This document shows positions 34,302-42,767 of a stretch of 64,000 bases of DNA, piece after piece. This DNA is from Mycolicibacterium rhodesiae NBB3. Its GTDB lineage: Bacteria; Actinomycetota; Actinomycetes; Mycobacteriales; Mycobacteriaceae. The stretch is taken from the NCBI RefSeq assembly GCF_000230895.2, contig NC_016604.1:2914001-2978000 (forward strand), written 5' to 3'. The notes under the pieces were generated by a model, which was not told where the DNA came from, made no database searches, and saw only the letters and a program-made list of their open reading frames with translations. A program made the translations under genes and the position numbers. Each line of letters begins with the position of its first letter. Position 1 is the first letter of the stretch.

Positions 34302-35210
34302 ATGAGCAGGTTCTCCCCGTACGTGGACAAACGCAAATCGTTGTCCGAGGCGGCGCAGCTGATCCAGAGTGGCAACATCGTTGCCCTGGGCGGTGGTCTG
34401 TGCGGCCGACTGCCAATGGCATTGGTGCGCGAGATGATTCGGCTCGACCGCCGCGATCTGCATCTGGTCGGATCCGCCCACAGCATTGACGTCGACATGC
34501 TGGTGGCAGCGGGAAGTGTTGCGGTCTGCGAAGAAAGCTACGTCGGCTTTGAACAAGACCTGGGTTTGGCTCCGGCGTTTCGCCTTGCTGCCACCTCGGG
34601 CACGATCGAGGTACGGGAGAGTTGCTGCGCGACAATCCTCACGCAGCTGCGCGCGGCCGAGATGGGGGTACCCTTCCTGCCGGTGCGCGGTGTCAAAGGA
34701 ACCGGAATCGCCAACCTGCACCCGGAGTACGGCCAAATCGAATGCCCCTTCACCGGTGAGAAGCTCACGGCGGTACCGCCCCTGGTTCCCGACGTGGCGT
34801 GCATCCACGCACCGCTCGGTGACAGATACGGCAACCTGCACATCGACCAACCGTTTGTTCTCGACGAGCGGTTTGCCTCCGCGTCGACTCGAGTGGTGGC
34901 AACAGTCGAGAGCGTCGAGAGCCCCGAAACGGTGGCCGCGGCCGGCATTGTCATTCCCGGTCACTTGGTGACCGCGGTGGCCGAGGTGCCCTTCGGAGCC
35001 CATCCATCGTCGTGCTATCCCCAATACGCCTACGACCGAGTGCATCTGAGGACGTATCTCGACGCGGCCAAGCAAGGACCCGAAGCCGTCTCAGCCTATC
35101 TGGAGCGTTACGTCTACCGCGGGGAGGAGTCCTACCGCCAGGAAATCGATGCGCAACGTCTGACGGGTTGGAGTGGTTCGACACAGCAGTGGCAGGAGTT
35201 GTTTCAATGA
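34302..35210 (+). CDS. CoA-transferase alpha subunit (glutaconate/3-oxoacid type)
   Basis: 302 residues from MSRFSPYVDKRKSLSEA (an ATG five codons upstream is possible). Family I CoA-transferase alpha features: GNIVALGGGLCGRLPMALVR, GLAPAFRLAATSG, and IHAPLGDRYGNLHI. Its stop overlaps the beta-subunit ATG (ATGA). In ethene/propene assimilation clusters such a pair probably activates a carboxylated CoM adduct or an acyl intermediate as its CoA ester; substrate is inference. Confidence 0.8.
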   Translation: MSRFSPYVDKRKSLSEAAQLIQSGNIVALGGGLCGRLPMALVREMIRLDRRDLHLVGSAHSIDVDMLVAAGSVAVCEESYVGFEQDLGLAPAFRLAATSGTIEVRESCCATILTQLRAAEMGVPFLPVRGVKGTGIANLHPEYGQIECPFTGEKLTAVPPLVPDVACIHAPLGDRYGNLHIDQPFVLDERFASASTRVVATVESVESPETVAAAGIVIPGHLVTAVAEVPFGAHPSSCYPQYAYDRVHLRTYLDAAKQGPEAVSAYLERYVYRGEESYRQEIDAQRLTGWSGSTQQWQELFQ

Positions 35211-36049
35211 GCGGTGACGAATGGAGCTTCGACGAGTGGTTCGTGGTTGCACTGGCGCGGACCATCCGCGACAAGGAAGCCGTCTTTCACGGTTTCGCCA
35301 GCCCGTGCGCGCAGGTCGCAATGCATGTCGCGCGTCGCACCCATGCGCGCGACATGATCCTGATCGAGGGCGCCACATATGCGGTCAATCCCGACCCCGT
35401 GTTTATCCCACCAACGGGCAATGACCTTGCCCTGCATCGCGACGCCGCATACCGGATGCGATTCGAAGAATTCTTCGACGCCGCGCTGCGCGGCGATATC
35501 GACCGCATGTTCGTCTCCGGCGGGCAGATCGACGGATACGGCAACACCAACGTGACCGCCATCGGCCCAGATCCGCTGCGGCCCAAAGTCAAACTGGGTG
35601 GAGGCGGCGGCGGATGTAACATATCGGCCACCATCGGGGAACTCACGTTGTGGACAACACGGCACCGAAGTGGTCGCACGTTGGTCGACAAGGTGGACTT
35701 CATCACCGATATTGGCCACGTGACCCCGCTGGGGTCGCGCAAAGAGCTCGGCTACACCGGGGGCGGTCCACAGTGGCTCATCACTGAACTCGGGGTGTTC
35801 GACTTCTCGGCCGATAATCACGCGCGCCTACGTGCGGTGTGGCCCGATGTCACCCTCGACGAGGTTCGTGCCGCCACGGGGTTCAACCTCGTCGTCGACC
35901 TCTCGCCCGGTCTGTTGAGCCCCCCCAGTGTCGCCGAGCTTGCCGAGATCCGCGCCATCGATCCGCTGGCATGTCGGCGCCTGGAATTCGATCAGCGTGA
36001 ACTCGACCGGCGCTTCCGCCGGACTGAACACGCGCCATGCGGCTGCTGA
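35207..36049 (+). CDS. CoA-transferase beta subunit
   Basis: 280 residues from the ATG coupled to the alpha subunit; the apparent longer frame begins within the alpha gene and is not used. GGQIDGYGNTNVTAIG and the Gly-rich VKLGGGGGGCNISA are typical of the beta subunit. The usual catalytic Glu is hard to place by eye; LIEGATYAV is the candidate region. It overlaps the next gene by 13 bases. Confidence 0.78.
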   Translation: MSGDEWSFDEWFVVALARTIRDKEAVFHGFASPCAQVAMHVARRTHARDMILIEGATYAVNPDPVFIPPTGNDLALHRDAAYRMRFEEFFDAALRGDIDRMFVSGGQIDGYGNTNVTAIGPDPLRPKVKLGGGGGGCNISATIGELTLWTTRHRSGRTLVDKVDFITDIGHVTPLGSRKELGYTGGGPQWLITELGVFDFSADNHARLRAVWPDVTLDEVRAATGFNLVVDLSPGLLSPPSVAELAEIRAIDPLACRRLEFDQRELDRRFRRTEHAPCGC

Positions 36050-38028
36050 CGGCGCTGTTCACGCCGCGGCGCGTACTGTTAGTAGGCGCATCACGGCGGC
36101 CGGGGACGCTCGGCCGACTACTCACGGAGAACCTTGGAGTATTCCCCGGCGAACTCATTTGCAAGAGCAGCGGTGACGTGCTCGGCGAGGACTGTCGCGA
36201 CGTTGATTTAGCGGTCCTCGCGGTACCAAGCCGAGTCATCCCATCGATAGTCGATCAGCTGGCGTGCAAAGCGAAGGTGATCGTGGTGTTGTCCGCGGGC
36301 TTCGCCGAGACCGGCGCTGCGGGAAGGGATCTGCAAGCGGAGGTGATTGCAGCCGCCCGCCCCGCGCGGGTGATCGGCCCGAACTGCTTTGGTGTGCAGG
36401 ACTGTAACGCTCTTCTGAACGCATCGATCGCAGCCGGCCTGCCGCTGGCCGGCGGAGGGATTGCGTTGGTAAGTCAGGCAGGAACCTACGCGATGGCAGC
36501 ACGGGCGTATTCCCATGACGATCGGGTTCGGTTTAGTAAAGTCATCGCGCTCGGCAATGCCTCTGATGTGTCGGCCGCCGAACTCATGGCCGAACTTCGG
36601 ACGGACCCTGCGAGCACGACGTTGTGCTTTGCAGTCGAGAGCCTGCCCGACGCGCGGGCGTTCATCGAACAAGTTCGGTTGACCACACCTCGTAAACCTG
36701 TGGTGGTGTATAAGGCCGGCCAGACCGATGCCGGTGCACGCTCAGCTGCTAGCCATACTGGCGCCGTGGCGGCGCCGAGTTCGATGCTGCGCGATGCGTT
36801 GGCGCAGGCGGGCGCCGTCCAGGTGAGTTCGGGGGAGGAACTCTTTGATGCTGCGCAGGTATTCGACATGCAGCGGCCACTCGCAGGACCACGTATCGGC
36901 GTGGTGTCCAATTCAGGTGGTGCCGCCGTAGAGATGGTCGATGCACTCGCCCAACAGGGATTGTCGGTGCCGGTCCTGTCGGATCCGCTGCGCGACCGAA
37001 TTGCCGCGCAGCTCCCCGGATTTGCCAGCGCGCGGAATCCGGTAGACATCACGCCCGTATGGTCACAATATTCGCAGCTCTACCCAGAGATCGTCGAAAT
37101 CCTTGCTGAGTCAGGAGAGCTCGATGCCGTGGTGGTTCTGCTCACGCATAGAGCCGCTGGGGATGAAGAGACGGTTCAGGCCATCGCTAGCCGTTGTGGA
37201 ATGTCGAAACGACCGACTGTCCCGATCTACGTGTGCACAATCGCCGGCCGGGCGGTTCGCGCGACGTTACATCCCTTGCAGGACGCCGGCATTCCATGTT
37301 TTGACGGACCTACTCGCACCGCACGAGCCCTCGGACATGTCTACCGCTACACCCAGGCGCGCGCGCGGGGAATAACGCCCCTGCAGCCGCTTCCGGATCC
37401 GCCGCATCCGCGACTTTCGATCGATCGGAACGAGCTTGCACAATTGCTCACTCGTTTCGGTATATCCATCACCCCGAGCAGGCTGTGCCGATCCCTTCAC
37501 GAAGTCGAACAGGCCGATGTCCAGTTCCCTGCGGTGATTAAGATCGCCGCTGCCGAACACCGCACAGAGTTGGACGGCGTACGTCTGAATATCAAGTCCC
37601 AGCAAGAGCTGATAGCACACGCCGCGGATCTGATCACCCGCGCGGGCAGCGACGGCGGACTCCTTGTGCAGCCCCAGCTCACCGGCGTGGAAATCATGGT
37701 GGGTGCGGTGCGGGACTCCTCGTTGGGTCCCGTGGTGATGGTGGGCCTTGGCGGGATATGGGTAGAAATCCTCAACGACATAGCCTTCGCGCTGGCACCA
37801 ATTCGACACGACGACGCGATCGCTCTCATCTCCGGATTGGCAGGCTACCCAATCCTGTCGGGCGCCCGTGGAACATTCCCGATAAACCTGGACCGCTTAG
37901 CGAGCGTTGTCGTGCAGGTGGGGCAGCTGTGCGCCGAGTACCCCGATATTTCGACGCTGACGCTGAATCCAGTCATCGTGACCGGCACGGACGCGGTCGC
38001 AGTCGACTGGAAATCGACGTCCCCGTAG
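36037..38028 (+). CDS. ADP-forming acyl-CoA ligase, fused alpha-beta (acetyl-CoA synthetase family)
   Basis: 663 residues. The N-terminal CoA-binding Rossmann domain starts LFTPRRVLLVGASRRPGTLG. The succinyl-CoA-ligase-like domain carries the phospho-His in SHTGAVAAPSS. A C-terminal ATP-grasp domain ends with GVEIMVGAVRDSSLGPVVMV. This family converts acid + ATP + CoA to acyl-CoA, or the reverse. Together with the CoA-transferase it suggests that the CoM-bound intermediate, or the acid derived from it, is handled as a CoA thioester. Confidence 0.8.
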   Translation: MRLLTALFTPRRVLLVGASRRPGTLGRLLTENLGVFPGELICKSSGDVLGEDCRDVDLAVLAVPSRVIPSIVDQLACKAKVIVVLSAGFAETGAAGRDLQAEVIAAARPARVIGPNCFGVQDCNALLNASIAAGLPLAGGGIALVSQAGTYAMAARAYSHDDRVRFSKVIALGNASDVSAAELMAELRTDPASTTLCFAVESLPDARAFIEQVRLTTPRKPVVVYKAGQTDAGARSAASHTGAVAAPSSMLRDALAQAGAVQVSSGEELFDAAQVFDMQRPLAGPRIGVVSNSGGAAVEMVDALAQQGLSVPVLSDPLRDRIAAQLPGFASARNPVDITPVWSQYSQLYPEIVEILAESGELDAVVVLLTHRAAGDEETVQAIASRCGMSKRPTVPIYVCTIAGRAVRATLHPLQDAGIPCFDGPTRTARALGHVYRYTQARARGITPLQPLPDPPHPRLSIDRNELAQLLTRFGISITPSRLCRSLHEVEQADVQFPAVIKIAAAEHRTELDGVRLNIKSQQELIAHAADLITRAGSDGGLLVQPQLTGVEIMVGAVRDSSLGPVVMVGLGGIWVEILNDIAFALAPIRHDDAIALISGLAGYPILSGARGTFPINLDRLASVVVQVGQLCAEYPDISTLTLNPVIVTGTDAVAVDWKSTSP

Positions 38029-38133
38029 GACACGTCTGCCCCTTCACTTGGGCTTGCGGGGACGACGCGATGTGAGCGCGGTCGTCTTAGCCTGGCAGCT
38101 GGACTATTTGACCGCCAATAAGGAGCGAATGCA

Positions 38134-39240
38134 ATGAAAGTTGGGTCGACCGACGTACTGCTGCCCACGACAATGGTTGGCAATTATCCGAACCCGCGAT
38201 GGTACGACGGACACGGATTCGCTCAATTCCCCAAGGGGGAATTTGTCTACGACGCGATTAGCAGGGAAGCGTTTGAAGATGCGGTTCTGGCTATCGTCCA
38301 CGACCAAGAAGCGGCTGGACTCGACGTCATTTCCGACGGCAAGGTGTATGGCGGAGATTCACCGTATGCGTCGATCATCTATCACTACTACGAGCGTATG
38401 AGCGGATTCAGACCGTCGGGAACAAATATCGGACTGCCGATCTATTCCACCCTGTATTCGCCGATCGTGGAATCCGAAGTACATCGCGAGCATCCCTTTC
38501 ATCTCGCGACGCTTCGAGCCACCCGCAAGGCAACGAAGAAGCCAGTCAAGGTGTCCTACGTGGGTATTCAGGTGCTGGCCGCAGCGGCGACGAACAATTT
38601 TTACTCCGAAGAACGCGAACTGGGCATGGCCATCGCGAAGGCGTTCAAAGAGGATTTCAAAGAGATCGAGCAGAACGGCTGCGACATCATCCAACTCGAC
38701 GAGTTCGTGTGGCCGTATGGCATCGGGGACTGGGAGGTTGATGCGATCAACTACGCGATGGAGGGCATCAGCTGTGACTTCTGGGTTCATACCTGCTGGG
38801 GAAATTACTCGGGCACGCCGGGCTACCTGCCGGAGGAGAACGAAAAGGAATTCGGTGCCTGGGTCCTGGATAAGAGGACCAGTCACTCGGCCGGGACTGA
38901 GCGTGCGGCGGCAATCTTCCCGAAGGTGCTCGACACCAACATCACCGCGTTGAACTACGAGGTGGGCCGGACTGGTCCCGATGATCTCAAACCACTCGTC
39001 GACAACAACTGGAACCGACCGTTCGTCGCTGGCGTCATCGACGTCAAGTCGACGATCACCGAAACGGCAGACGAGGTAGCCGACCGGATCAGGTCGGTGC
39101 TGGAATTCGTCCCGGCTGAGCAGCTTGCGCTGTCCACGGACTGCGGATTGATCAACCTCAACCGCATGATCGCAGCGAGCAAACTGCACGCTCTCGCCGA
39201 CGGCGCGGCAATCGTTCGTGCCGAACTCAACCAGCCGTAA
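38134..39240 (+). CDS. etnE: Epoxyalkane:coenzyme M transferase
   Basis: 368 residues of the cobalamin-independent methionine synthase fold. Zinc ligands are His219 and Cys221 in FWVHTCWGNYSG and Cys337 in STDCGLINLN. It joins HS-CoM to epoxyethane or other epoxyalkanes, opening the ring. The ribosome site AAGGAG lies 9 bases before the ATG. It lies just upstream of the monooxygenase genes in the same direction, as in ethene- and vinyl-chloride-assimilating mycobacteria. It depends on CoM, made by the operon at 16.9-22.5 kb. Confidence 0.92.
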   Translation: MKVGSTDVLLPTTMVGNYPNPRWYDGHGFAQFPKGEFVYDAISREAFEDAVLAIVHDQEAAGLDVISDGKVYGGDSPYASIIYHYYERMSGFRPSGTNIGLPIYSTLYSPIVESEVHREHPFHLATLRATRKATKKPVKVSYVGIQVLAAAATNNFYSEERELGMAIAKAFKEDFKEIEQNGCDIIQLDEFVWPYGIGDWEVDAINYAMEGISCDFWVHTCWGNYSGTPGYLPEENEKEFGAWVLDKRTSHSAGTERAAAIFPKVLDTNITALNYEVGRTGPDDLKPLVDNNWNRPFVAGVIDVKSTITETADEVADRIRSVLEFVPAEQLALSTDCGLINLNRMIAASKLHALADGAAIVRAELNQP

Positions 39241-39281
39241 CTAGTTGCGGCACTGGCAGATCGCGAAAGGGGGTTCAAGTC

Positions 39282-39389
39282 ATGACATGGGCAATAGGCA
39301 TCTCCGCGGCCATCCTCGCCGGCTTTGCGGTGGACTGGGGTCAGCGCTGGTGCGAACGTTGGGCTGAAACCCGCGACAAGAATCTGTGA
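39282..39389 (+). CDS. Predicted 35-residue single-pass membrane protein
   Basis: ATG at 39282 with GAAAGGGGG upstream. The protein begins MTWAIGISAAILAGFAVDW and ends RDKNL. One hydrophobic segment (about residues 3-18) is followed by a Trp/Arg-rich amphipathic tail (GQRWCERWAET). It lies between etnE and etnA on the same strand. Not recognised. It could tether or stabilise the monooxygenase, or be a translated leader. Support is the ribosome site, the hydrophobic pattern and the position. Confidence 0.5.
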   Translation: MTWAIGISAAILAGFAVDWGQRWCERWAETRDKNL

Positions 39390-39707
39390 CGTCGCTCGCC
39401 GGTCTGCGCCGCGTCAAGCACGGGCCAGAATCGAGCTCAGGTGTTTCGAAGACAGCTCGGACCAGGCCAGCTCTAGTGGATCGTCAGACGCGGCCGGGCG
39501 TGACCTGACCTGACAAGACTAGTGGCTGGCCGGAAAACGTCGTCGCAGGACGATGTGAACCAGGCGGCGATCCGCGAACATCGAGTCCAGAACTTCAACG
39601 TTGGTTCTCCAGCGCCTTCACCAGATTTGAGAACCAATCGGAGATCTACAGCAAAAGTCAACGACCGAGCTAGCGCCCGCGTCACAAAACAAGAAGGAGT
39701 CGTCTAG
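39390..39707. promoter_or_regulatory. Leader region upstream of etnA
   Basis: About 320 bases without a gene, ending in a strong ribosome site (AAGAAGGAG) before etnA. A TGACC repeat (tgacctgacctgac) lies near 39500. The length suggests a separate promoter or a long leader for etnABCD, but no clear promoter elements are evident. Confidence 0.45.
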
Positions 39708-40760
39708 ATGGCTGGTAACCACGTGGCACCGCAGCGTGAGGTCCTTTCCGGAAACCGGACCTTTACGTGGGTGCAGCCAAAGGGAAAACGCCCCACCGAG
39801 TATGAGGATCTCACCGTCGGCCAGCAGTCCACCCCCGCGCAATTCGCGTTCCAGGGTTGGCCGCTCCGTTTTGACGACGGTCGCGATCCTTACACCGCAG
39901 ATTCGACCGTACTGCGGTCATCCGACTGGTATGAATATCGCGACCCGAATCAGACGATGAACCGGTCCTATATCGCCGGCGTTCACGAAGCCGAAAAGGC
40001 TTTGCAGAACACGTTTATCGGCGCTGATGCGGCGGGACTGTTCGACTTCGCCAAGCCGCAGTGGGTGAACGAAGGCCTTTCCAAGCACTACATGACCTAC
40101 CCGTTCGTCGAGTACGGCATGTTCCTCGCGTTGTGCTACGCCGAGCGAGAGGCGCTGTCCGACACCATTACCTTCTCGATGGTTTTCGAGGCTGCCGACA
40201 AACTGCGCCACCTGCAGGATGTCGTCTATTACTCGTTTGAACTGGCGGAGGCGCATCCCGACTTCGACGATTCCGACTCCCTTCAGGTCTGGAAGGAAGA
40301 TCCAGTATGGCAGGGAGCCCGCGAAGCCATCGAGAATGTCATCGCTCTCGACGACTGGATGGAAGTCATCGTCGCGTTGAATCTCTGCTTCGACCAGTTG
40401 TTCGGCGAACTGGCAAAAATCGAGTACTTCTCCCGATTCGCTGGCGCCAATGGCGATTTGGTGACGCCATCGGTCATCGCCTCTTCTGAGGCGGACACCG
40501 TGAGAACGCGTGCGTGGACGAAGGAATTGATACGCCATCTCGTCGAGGATCCCGAGCACGGCGACCACAACAGATCCATCATCAGCTCGTGGATTGCGAA
40601 GTGGAACGCCTACTCCGTGAAGGCCTGCGATGCGTTCGCCCCGGTCTTCTCGCAGGCCCCGGTGCAGCCAACCACCTACGAGGATGCGATGGATGAGATT
40701 CGCGCCAAACAAAGTCGGTACCTTGCCGAAATTAACCTCGAACCCCTACTCGTCAACTAG
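39708..40760 (+). CDS. etnA: Alkene monooxygenase hydroxylase beta subunit
   Basis: 350 residues, homologous to the small epoxygenase subunit of soluble di-iron monooxygenases (SDIMO). It has the ferritin-like helical pattern but without the paired ExxH iron ligands (YPFVEYGMFLALCYAEREAL, QDVVYYSFELAEAHPDF). It forms the alpha2beta2 hydroxylase with EtnC. The order beta, coupling protein, alpha, reductase is that of EtnABCD/AmoABCD. It is the first gene of the monooxygenase block. Confidence 0.9.
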   Translation: MAGNHVAPQREVLSGNRTFTWVQPKGKRPTEYEDLTVGQQSTPAQFAFQGWPLRFDDGRDPYTADSTVLRSSDWYEYRDPNQTMNRSYIAGVHEAEKALQNTFIGADAAGLFDFAKPQWVNEGLSKHYMTYPFVEYGMFLALCYAEREALSDTITFSMVFEAADKLRHLQDVVYYSFELAEAHPDFDDSDSLQVWKEDPVWQGAREAIENVIALDDWMEVIVALNLCFDQLFGELAKIEYFSRFAGANGDLVTPSVIASSEADTVRTRAWTKELIRHLVEDPEHGDHNRSIISSWIAKWNAYSVKACDAFAPVFSQAPVQPTTYEDAMDEIRAKQSRYLAEINLEPLLVN

Positions 40761-40782
40761 ACCGAAAGTCAGGTAAGCCACT

Positions 40783-41112
40783 GTGTCAGCCCCCACACCC
40801 CCACGGGACCGCACTAAAGTTCGTGACACCGTTGGGATTTCATTGATCGGAAGCGAAGAGACCAACGTTGCTGTAGACATGGTCGCTGAGCTGATGCCGG
40901 AGGCCAAGATCACCGACCACGACGTCTTCTACAAGATCGAGCGTGACGGCATGCTGAGCTTCGACATGAACGAACTCAGCGATCGACTTGGCAAGCCCTA
41001 CACCGTCCATGACTTCCTCGTGAACATGACCTCGTACTACGGCCGGATTGTCGTTAAGGATCACGAGATCGAGATCCATTCGGAGATCCTGCCGGAACGA
41101 TTCCGCGACTGA
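40783..41112 (+). CDS. etnB: Alkene monooxygenase coupling/effector protein
   Basis: 109 residues from a GTG start. Features of the MmoB/DmpM coupling proteins: VGISLIGSEETNVAVDMVAE, then PEAKITDHDVFYKIERDG and the Ile/Val-rich end. It binds the hydroxylase and couples electron transfer to substrate oxidation, with no cofactor. It lies between the beta and alpha subunit genes, as in etn clusters. Confidence 0.88.
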   Translation: MSAPTPPRDRTKVRDTVGISLIGSEETNVAVDMVAELMPEAKITDHDVFYKIERDGMLSFDMNELSDRLGKPYTVHDFLVNMTSYYGRIVVKDHEIEIHSEILPERFRD

Positions 41113-41159
41113 TACTCCTGACTACATCCACCTCCAATCTGCGAAACGGAGTCACCAAC

Positions 41160-42662
41160 ATGGCTAGTCCCAAACTCGAAGTAGTCCACGAAAAGTCCAA
41201 GAGGTATGACTGGGGCTTTGACTACGCGCGTCCTGACCCGAAATTTCCCACCCGCTACATCATTCCGCCCAAAGGCAAGGATCCGTTCCGGTCGATGTTG
41301 CGGGGTTACGCCGCGATGGAATCCGAAAAGGACAACCGCGTCTATGGCGGCTTGGACAGCAATGTCCGATACCGCAACGCAACATCTGCTGAGCCGCGCT
41401 TCATCGAAGGTATGAAGTTTGGCATCCCCAGCTTTACCGACGCCGAATATCAGGCGGTCTGCGGATCCGGCTTCCTGATTGCGTCCATGAAGAACCAGGA
41501 GCTCAGGCAGGGTTACGCCGGCCAGATGCTCGATGAGGTCCGCCACACCCAGATCGAAGTCGCGCTGCGCAAGTACTACTTAAAGAACTACCACGATCCA
41601 GCAGGCTTCGACATCGGACAGATTGGCCTGGGTAACCATCCCATTGGCACCCTGGCGCGGGCATCGTTTCAGTCCTTCAATACCGGCGACCCGGTGGAGG
41701 TCTCGATGTGTCTGAACATTGTGCTGGAGACGGCTTACACCAATCCCTTGGTGGTCGCGCTGCCCCAGGTCGCTGCGGTCAACGGTGAGCACGCGATGCC
41801 GACGGCATTCCTGTCGATCCAGTCCGACGAGTCACGCCACATGGCCAACGGCTACGGCACCCTTATGAGCGTCATTCAGGAACACGACAACTTGCCGTTC
41901 CTGCAGGAGTCTCTGGATCGTCACTTCTGGCATCAGCATCAGTCGATGGACACCCTGGTCGGTGTGCTCTCCGAGTATTTTGCTGTGGAGCGGCCGTGGG
42001 CGTACAAGGATGTCTGGGAAGAGTGGGTCGTCGACGACTTCGTCGGCTCGTACATGAGCCGGCTGAGTCCGTTCGGACTCAAGCCGCCGGCGCGTCTCGG
42101 CGAGGTTGCACGCTTCGTCAACGATATGCATCATTCCGTGGCGATTGCTCTCGCGGCGATGTGGCCGCTGAACTTCTGGCGGACCGATCCGATGGGGCCG
42201 GCCGACTACGAGTGGTTCGAGAACCACTACCCGGGGTGGACGAAGTCGTACGGCGGTCTGTGGGATGCGTTCCGCGACATGAGCGATCCGTCTTCGGCCC
42301 GGATTCTGCTGCAGGAGCTGCCCGCCCTGCCTGCGTTCTGCCAGGTGTGCCACGTTCCGTGCGTGGTGCCGAGTATCCATGCACCTGAGACGCGCATCGT
42401 GTACGGGGAAGGCAAGAAGTTCGCCGTGTGCAGCGAGGGTTGCGAGTGGATCTTCAACCTCAACCCGACGATCTACTCGGGCTGTGCCAACTGGTGGGAA
42501 CGATTCGACGGTATGGACCTGGCCGATGTCATCCTGGCACTTGGCTACGTCCGCCCCGATGGGAAGACGCTAATCGGCCAGCCGCACCTGAACGCCGAGC
42601 GGATGTGGACGATCGACGACATCCGCCGGCTGCAGTACGAGGTGAAGGACCCGCTGAAGTAA
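41160..42662 (+). CDS. etnC: Alkene monooxygenase hydroxylase alpha subunit (di-iron epoxygenase)
   Basis: 500 residues. Di-iron ligands fit the SDIMO pattern: Glu96, Glu126/His129 in MLDEVRHTQ, Glu190, and Glu224/His227 in SDESRHMANG; their spacings (30, 64, 34) are near those of methane monooxygenase. The C-terminal region has a YHS/TRASH-like Cys cluster (CQVCHVPC and CSEGCEWIF). It inserts O2 into ethene/propene and vinyl chloride to give epoxides. It is followed by a strong hairpin before etnD. Confidence 0.93.
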   Translation: MASPKLEVVHEKSKRYDWGFDYARPDPKFPTRYIIPPKGKDPFRSMLRGYAAMESEKDNRVYGGLDSNVRYRNATSAEPRFIEGMKFGIPSFTDAEYQAVCGSGFLIASMKNQELRQGYAGQMLDEVRHTQIEVALRKYYLKNYHDPAGFDIGQIGLGNHPIGTLARASFQSFNTGDPVEVSMCLNIVLETAYTNPLVVALPQVAAVNGEHAMPTAFLSIQSDESRHMANGYGTLMSVIQEHDNLPFLQESLDRHFWHQHQSMDTLVGVLSEYFAVERPWAYKDVWEEWVVDDFVGSYMSRLSPFGLKPPARLGEVARFVNDMHHSVAIALAAMWPLNFWRTDPMGPADYEWFENHYPGWTKSYGGLWDAFRDMSDPSSARILLQELPALPAFCQVCHVPCVVPSIHAPETRIVYGEGKKFAVCSEGCEWIFNLNPTIYSGCANWWERFDGMDLADVILALGYVRPDGKTLIGQPHLNAERMWTIDDIRRLQYEVKDPLK

Positions 42663-42666
42663 ACCT

Positions 42667-42716
42667 GATGGGCCCGTGGCAACCCTCTTCCCACCTGCTA
42701 GCACCACGGGCCCATC
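42667..42716 (+). promoter_or_regulatory. Perfect 13-bp hairpin between etnC and etnD
   Basis: gatgggcccgtgg (42667-42679) and ccacgggcccatc (42704-42716) pair perfectly over 13 bp around a 24-base loop. It starts 4 bases after the etnC stop. No T run follows, so it is not a classical intrinsic terminator. It may stabilise the etnABC mRNA or attenuate reductase expression. Confidence 0.75.
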
Positions 42717-42767
42717 AACCTCGATCGAAACCCGCAAACAACTGGAATAACTGGAGAGCACTACACC

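Noticed and set aside
34995..35206. N-terminal extension of the CoA-transferase beta subunit
   Set aside because: The extension lies entirely inside the alpha gene and is Arg/Ser-rich; the ATGA-coupled ATG at 35207 gives the normal subunit length.
42667..42716. Rho-independent terminator after etnC
   Set aside because: The stem is strong but no T run follows and the reductase gene needed for activity is downstream.
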